In this document: positions 59,801 to 64,000 of the stretch, in pieces
How positions within the stretch are numbered: position 1 is the stretch's first letter
Layout of the letters: each line of letters starts with the position of its first letter
From: Saccharomycopsis crataegensis
Taxonomy: Eukaryota; Ascomycota; Saccharomycetes; Ascoideales; Saccharomycopsidaceae
Length of the DNA stretch: 64,000 nt
Direction: 5' to 3'
NCBI RefSeq assembly: GCF_037102585.1
Contig: NW_027043821.1
Location: 744,001-808,000 of the forward strand
Notes under the pieces: generated by a model
The model's input: the letters and a program-made list of their open reading frames with translations, nothing else
What the model was told of the DNA's origin: nothing
Database searches by the model: none
Position numbers and translations under genes: made by a program

Positions 59801-61204
59801 ATTAATAAATATATAATTATATATATCTATGTAAAATCTTATAAGCTAATGCTCATTATATATGTTAGGGAAAACCATATCATATGGTGAAAAACCCTTT
59901 AGTGATAATTATTAGTATTTAAATAAAATATTTTTTTGTGATTGTTTTTGTTAATTTTTTTTTTTCTTTTTTGTTTTGATCGACTATTCAGCTCCCAGTA
60001 GTAATGATATAAATCAAGTTGTTAATTGATGTGTTCCAATCAATTTGGTTATGATATCTTAGGCGTGAGAGTTTGCGTTGATAGCATAGATAGCGGTCGA
60101 TCTTTTTGATTGTTGATTCTGAATGATTGGGGGCGATTAAGTTATTCCATGCTAATGGAATTGGGATTTTCAATCTTGACCATAACTCGGTTGATAATGG
60201 GCATTGAATTAGGAAATGGGTCATTTTGATCTTGACTTGGAGTTCTGGTGATTCATGTTGTTGGTCTTGAGAGACGGTTTCGAGCCCGCAATAGTGACAT
60301 TTTCTATGTTGGTAAAAAAATTGTTCAGCACCTAAGTGGAATATGTGTATGTTTTCAAAGTAACCAGGGCTATTATGTTGGTATTTGTGGAGTCTCTTCC
60401 AGAAAGAGTTTTGTTTCGTTTGGGTGACTTCTTGGATATTGATTAAAGTGGTGGATAATTTATGTTTATCAATTCTGGCTCTTTTTTTCTTGCTTCCCTG
60501 TTTGTGTTCAAACTCCATGACCAGTTTTGGGATCTCCATTTGATAGATAGTTGGTATACCGTCTTGAATGGACTTGGCAAGGTCTGAGTGTTTGATATTC
60601 ATTGGGTTCAATGTTTGTTGTTGAGATATTGGTTTGGACAATAATTTATACCAAGCCACAAAAGCACATTTTTCCGCTGTGGTGAACATTGGAAGATATA
60701 TAACCTGGTTGAGTATGGACCTGCTGTCTCTCTTATTCTTAATATTGATCTGGTCACCCAATATTAACCGCCACCAGTATTGGGTTTTTATATATCCTTG
60801 TATCGACTGCTCTTCCTCGGATAGATTTTGTTTGATGATCATGTTTATTGCTAGTTGGAGCTTGAATCGGAGTAACTGGCAATATGGGTTTAAAGATTTG
60901 AGAAAGAGTTGTTGAAAGATTTTTGCCTTGCGGTAGCTCAATTGGCTTTTGATATCCACCATGCCATATCCTCCTTTCAATGGGCTTGTTTTTAAAGTGT
61001 CCATGGAGATTTTCAGTTTTTTGTTCACCTGGTTTTTGATGGATTGTTCTAGCAAATCTATTTGGTCTGGAAGCATAGGTGCATGAATCTCGTGGTAATA
61101 TAGCTTAGACAAGATATATGTGTTATATCCGACTATTTGACTTGATATTGGTAGTGAATTCATGTTGGTCATGTAATATTTGGTGCTGATGTCTTTTTGG
61201 AGAG
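59801..61204 (-). mobile_element. LINE-3, 5'-truncated copy
   Basis: This minus-strand LINE-3 3' half has a tail without clear poly-A (joined to LTR-E at 59800), 3' UTR and the last 394 codons of ORF2. The 5' end joins a gypsy-G LTR fragment at 61205. Confidence 0.85.
59988..61172 (-). pseudogene. LINE-3 ORF2 C-terminal fragment
   Basis: This is the region after the reverse transcriptase core (MTNMNSLPISSQIVGYNTYI...) through the finger CHYCGLE...THFLIQCP to the stop at 59988. It is more than 97 percent identical by eye to 49459-50642. It lacks the polymerase catalytic residues. Confidence 0.85.
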
Positions 61205-61251
61205 TAACTAACTACATCTAGTCTAGTCTCTAGTCGCATCGTAATATAACA
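61205..61251 (+). repeat. Gypsy-G LTR end fragment upstream of tRNA-Ser
   Basis: The last 47 bp of the LTR (TAACTAACTACATCTAG...ATATAACA, with a small internal repeat) end 10 bp before tRNA-Ser. Confidence 0.82.
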
Positions 61252-61261
61252 AAAAAAACGA

Positions 61262-61343
61262 GGCACGGTGGCCGAGTGGTTAAGGCGAAAGATTAGAAAT
61301 CTTTTGGGCTCTGCCCGCGCAGGTTCGAGTCCTGCCCGTGTCG
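61262..61343 (+). tRNA. tRNA-Ser (AGA)
   Basis: This class II tRNA has acceptor GGCACGG pairing with CCGTGTC, A-box TGGCCGAGTGG, anticodon loop TTAGAAA with AGA, variable arm GGGCTCTGCCC and T-arm GCAGG TTCGAGT CCTGC. There is no intron. The terminator TTTT follows at 61344. It is not the CUG-decoding Ser tRNA. Confidence 0.95.
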
Positions 61344-61367
61344 TTTTCCTATGAGAAATGATTTTGT

Positions 61368-61460
61368 GGTCCCTTGGCCCAGTTGGTTAAGGCGTGGTGC
61401 TAATAAAAGTCTCATGATATTGTTACGCCAAGATCGGCGGTTCGATCCCGCCAGGGACCA
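61368..61460 (+). tRNA. tRNA-Ile (AAU) with 19-nt intron
   Basis: The acceptor GGTCCCT pairs with AGGGACC, and the T-arm is GGCGG TTCGATC CCGCC. The anticodon stem TGGTG/CGCCA encloses CTAATA, a 19-nt intron and A. The terminator T7 is at 61461-61467. It is 24 bp downstream of tRNA-Ser. Confidence 0.93.
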
Positions 61461-61467
61461 TTTTTTT

Positions 61468-62136
61468 GTTGAAATACATGTCATAATTTAAATAATTATA
61501 AGACACTTATTTTTATTTGGTTGGAAATCTGTTGCATACACCGAGAATCTTTTCTGTATGAGAAAAATATTGAAAGTTGTTAGAGATCGGGTTCGCGTAG
61601 CTCAAGATTCAATCATTGGATATAATGATAGAGATGCTTAGAAAAACATTTCTTACAATTGAGTAGATTAAGATCAGCAGAATAACCGATCCGCTTTTTT
61701 TTTCTTTTTGAGGGGGGGTTACCAACAGGGGAACTAGCTACCCTTGGCTGCTGACTCGGGTTTGAGCTCGTTGAAATCCTTGATGGTGGGTCTTGATAAT
61801 TCTATATACACGATAGTAGTAACTATTGTTCGTTAAAAACTACAAAAGTAGTGGAAGTATTGTCAGTTCTAGTGAAATCACATTGCACCACCTGAGAGTA
61901 GTAGTTACACAAACCATCCAGCCCCCAGTATAACTTATAACAACTCATTATTGTTACTTGATAATGCCCCAAGATAGCTCTAACTATAACTTATCCGTCA
62001 CTTCCAATGCGGCACCTACGGACGATCATACTTTCGCTCCGGTGAACTCTAGCAAGATTTTACAAGCTCCGTTGGGGCGGGTACGGAAGTTGACGCTGTG
62101 CTGCTACAGTGCATGAACAATTTCGGAGAGGGTGTG
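61468..62136. other. Spacer with a short unassigned open frame
   Basis: No known repeat was recognised. A short frame at 61964-62116 (MPQDSSNYNLSVTSNAAPTD..., 50 codons) has a Ser/Asn-rich start like a Gag N-terminus, but it is too short to call. A T/C-rich run and G7 run occur near 61697-61720. Confidence 0.45.
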
Positions 62137-62331
62137 TGTTAGAATCTGGTTATATACACTAGCTCCACCTGACTACCAACATCCCAATACCGGTTACTAC
62201 TTTATGTAAACCTTTATTTTATCTTTTATTTACTTTATTTATTTTATTTATGTCTTCATCGATTTCCCGATCAATTAATTATTTCTTTTATTTTAACTTT
62301 TTCTGTGCATAGAAGCGTGTGGATTCTAACA
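62137..62331 (+). repeat. Possible solo LTR (LTR-F)
   Basis: This 195-bp segment has perfect 10-bp inverted ends TGTTAGAATC...GATTCTAACA and an AT-rich interior with tandem TTTATTTTA-like words. The flanking 5-mers differ (GTGTG and GGTTA). Its end resembles that of LTR-E. Only one copy is in the window, so the call is tentative. Confidence 0.4.
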
Positions 62332-62360
62332 GGTTAAAAGCCTTCTTCTCTTTCTTGATA

Positions 62361-62810
62361 TGTTGAAATGTAGCTCTAAGTACAGTGCAAGCTCCAATAG
62401 TTTGATTTTGTCTATCACTTAACTTAAGGGTACTTTATGTGATTTTGTGTACTATGGTAGAACAATGTTTTTCTGACAAGAGAAACGCCGGAAACCTATG
62501 TACAATAATTACCTCTTCTGGTAAAAGTGCGCTCTGTTGTCACAAGTTCGAGATCCCACAATCAAGGGGTCTGTAGGTCTTATACTAGGAGCCAGATCAT
62601 TAGATCTCTACTAATAAATATTATAGTCGTTGCTATCAAGATTATATTTACAGCCATTATTGGTTAAGGTTGCTAGGTGTCGTGCTGTTTATCCTTACTA
62701 CTGTCCTTATATTTAACTTTATTATCTAAAGTGTTTGTTATTATACGCGAGTGCGTTTGTTTCGTCTTTATATATATTAAAGTACTTTGTAGACCTGTAG
62801 AATTCTAACA
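62361..62810 (+). repeat. Solo LTR-E
   Basis: This 450-bp LTR runs TGTTGAAATG...GAATTCTAACA, opposite in strand to the copy at 59401-59800 and about 50 bp longer. Flanking 5-mers differ (TGATA and TTCGA). Confidence 0.8.
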
Positions 62811-63532
62811 TTCGAAGAATATACTTCACTCAACCTCCCATTAGCTCTTGATTTCATTCGACTCTATATTGATACACTCGCCATCATATTGCCGCTGCTA
62901 CAGTGTGTGGAATGGCAGAATACAAATACACATGAAACACAACAATTGGAGCTTCAGCTTCAACGTGATAAAGAAGCTGATGATTTTCAAGAACCTCCAG
63001 ACAAAACTAATGGTTTCTATCGGCCCAGCTTTGATTTTTCTCTCCAGGAAGTGAGTGACCTAAGGGCAAAGGAGGAATTCCGCTTCACGAAATCTCAAAT
63101 TTATAAGATCGCTGATCTTCTTGGCCCCAATGACAGTGAATGCACCCAAAACTACGACTTCAGACGCTCCCCCCCCTTTTTTTTGAGGCATTTTGTGTTC
63201 TTCTTGCGAGGTTGGCGGTTCCAAGACGTCTAAATGACATGCGTGAAATATTTGGTCGTGATAAGAGTGTTCTTTCCCGTGTAGTTATCGCATGCGCTAA
63301 GTTCATCTACAATAGGTTTCGCCATCTTTTGTTTATCGGGAATTTCGAGACAGACTTGGAGAACAGAATTCGGCAAGCTGCCCCCAGTCGACTGGTCTAT
63401 GGTGACGAGGCCTATAGGGGGTCAGATATTTTGCTAAAGCCTCACAATACCGTGTCCATCGAGTGTGCTGGGAATTCACATCCTGAGATGTCCCCGGAGC
63501 AGATTGAGGTGTTCACAAGAGAGCTCATATGC
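62811..63532 (+). pseudogene. PIF/Harbinger transposase fragment 1
   Basis: The translated sequence resembles a Harbinger nuclease (DDE_Tnp_4 type). The N-terminal part is FRFTKSQIYKIADLLG, then after a frame change at the C/T-run near 63168-63184 comes FEAFCVLLARLAVPRRLNDMREIFGRDKSVLSR (shown with break), FIYNRFRHLL. It then jumps to GDEAYRGSDILLKP, the region of the second catalytic Asp, and EMSPEQIEVFTRE. The segment with the first catalytic Asp (the IDGT motif) is absent, so it carries an internal deletion. It is cut at 63532 by a copia LTR fragment. Harbinger elements are unusual in budding yeasts. Confidence 0.72.
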
Positions 63533-63594
63533 CATGAGTTCTAGAAGGTTCCATGAACAATGACTAACCACATAACTTTGGATTGCCAACTCAA
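63533..63594 (-). repeat. Copia-A LTR fragment
   Basis: The first about 60 bp in element sense (one HSE-like unit, then TGTTCATTGTT-type sequence up to CAACTCAA) lie between two oppositely oriented Harbinger fragments. Confidence 0.8.
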
Positions 63595-64000
63595 GAAATC
63601 TATAGTTTCTTTCTTTCATAAACTTCTGAACCTGTAAAACTTGATGTGAAGGAACGTTAAATATTGTTTCTGTGATGGTAATTTCGGTTTTGGAGAAAGC
63701 TTTCCTAAAGATGTGTGTTTGCTGGTAAGCGCTGTCACAATATATTGCTTTTCCAGGAATGGCAGATTTGATTCGTTCTTCCAACTTTACATTTTTGGCA
63801 TGGGCACTATCATGAACACTTCCATTGGTTGGGCCATCCAAACTTACCACGAGGCCCTTCATGTCCACAACTACTTGGTATTTTAGTCCATTCATCCTTT
63901 TGTGCCCATTGTATGTCACAGTAGGGCAAGATTTTGGCACATAAATTGGAAGCACTGTGCCATCGAGAAATCCATACAAGTTTGGGATATACTGTTACAC
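63595..64000 (-). pseudogene. PIF/Harbinger transposase fragment 2 (continues beyond window)
   Basis: The minus-strand frame encodes the centre of a Harbinger transposase: YGFLDGTVLPIYVP with the first catalytic Asp, TYNGHKRMNGLKYQ, GPTNGSVHDSAHAK and YCDSAYQQTHIF with the second Asp. It ends at the LTR fragment (…VQKFMKERNYRF). Its sequence at the second Asp differs from fragment 1, so the two probably come from different elements. The N-terminus lies past 64000. Confidence 0.75.

Noticed and set aside
61964-62116. 50-codon frame starting MPQDSSNYN as a small gene
   Set aside because: Too short, no homology that I recognise and no matching copy in the window. It is noted only within the spacer.
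1-64000. Telomeric or subtelomeric location
   Set aside because: No telomere-like short repeats or subtelomeric gene families were seen at either edge or inside.
1-64000. rRNA genes or other known structured RNAs besides tRNAs
   Set aside because: No rRNA core sequences, snRNA or SRP-like motifs were recognised.

Overview
The window looks like a gene-poor, transposon-packed stretch of a budding-yeast genome, most likely from the clade that reads CUG as serine. Two things point there. The intact Ty3/gypsy polyprotein has CTG codons where the family strongly prefers Ser: the RNase H 'Y-S-R-x-L' position near 44236 and the residue before 'KCSF' near 43813. The repeat mix also fits: Ty5-like copia elements primed by a half initiator tRNA, Ty3-like elements next to tRNA genes, and APE-type LINEs of the Zorro/L1 kind. 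I found no convincing host protein gene in 64 kb. The only host genes I can support are ten tRNA genes: Val-AAC, Arg-ACG, Phe-GAA, Glu-UUC, Ala-AGC, Thr-AGU, Gln-UUG, Leu-CAA, Ser-AGA and Ile-AAU.

Layout. 1-7021: Tc1/mariner copy 1, split by a whole copia element (1194-6247). 7022-8415: a gypsy-D internal fragment and a solo copia LTR. 8416-11187: a 5'-truncated LINE (LINE-4). 11188-12061: stacked gypsy LTRs. 12062-16996: a second copia element with a hybrid LTR. 17063-22645: tRNA-Val, a broken gypsy-G copy containing two LINE tails, and tRNA-Arg. 22646-25620: an inverted repeat, an LTR-E fragment and mariner copy 2. 25620-40201: tRNA-Phe and tRNA-Glu, then a stack of gypsy-D and gypsy-G insertions just upstream of tRNA-Glu, two of them invaded by LINEs (LINE-1 is nearly full length). 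40202-46965: LINE tails, two copia-B solo LTRs and an intact gypsy-G element. 47105-51259: tRNA-Ala, tRNA-Thr and a head-to-tail chain of LINE pieces. 51260-56223: a third copia element. 56224-58743: LINE-2 and LTRs upstream of tRNA-Gln and tRNA-Leu. 59401-61251: LTR-E, LINE-3 and a gypsy LTR next to tRNA-Ser and tRNA-Ile. 61468-64000: spacer, LTRs and two Harbinger fragments.

How the parts interact. The elements form a hierarchy of landing sites. Gypsy-G and gypsy-D sit 10-12 bp upstream of tRNA genes and reuse the same 5-bp target. At least two LINE families then insert at one fixed point inside those gypsy LTRs (after LTR bases 47-54 in gypsy-D, and at TAGGAT in gypsy-G), always in one orientation relative to the target. 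Copia-A LTRs carry 2-9 tandem copies of a perfect heat-shock-element motif upstream of a TATA box, and copia-B LTRs carry a tRNA-like A-box/B-box module. Gypsy-D has identical LTRs but no coding capacity, which suggests it is moved in trans.

Family names (copia-A/B, gypsy-G/D, LTR-E/F, LINE-1 to LINE-5, Mar, Harb) are labels made for this annotation. LTR identity was judged by eye. A centromeric or pericentromeric location is possible, because Ty5-like clusters mark centromeres in several CUG-Ser yeasts, but the window cannot prove it.
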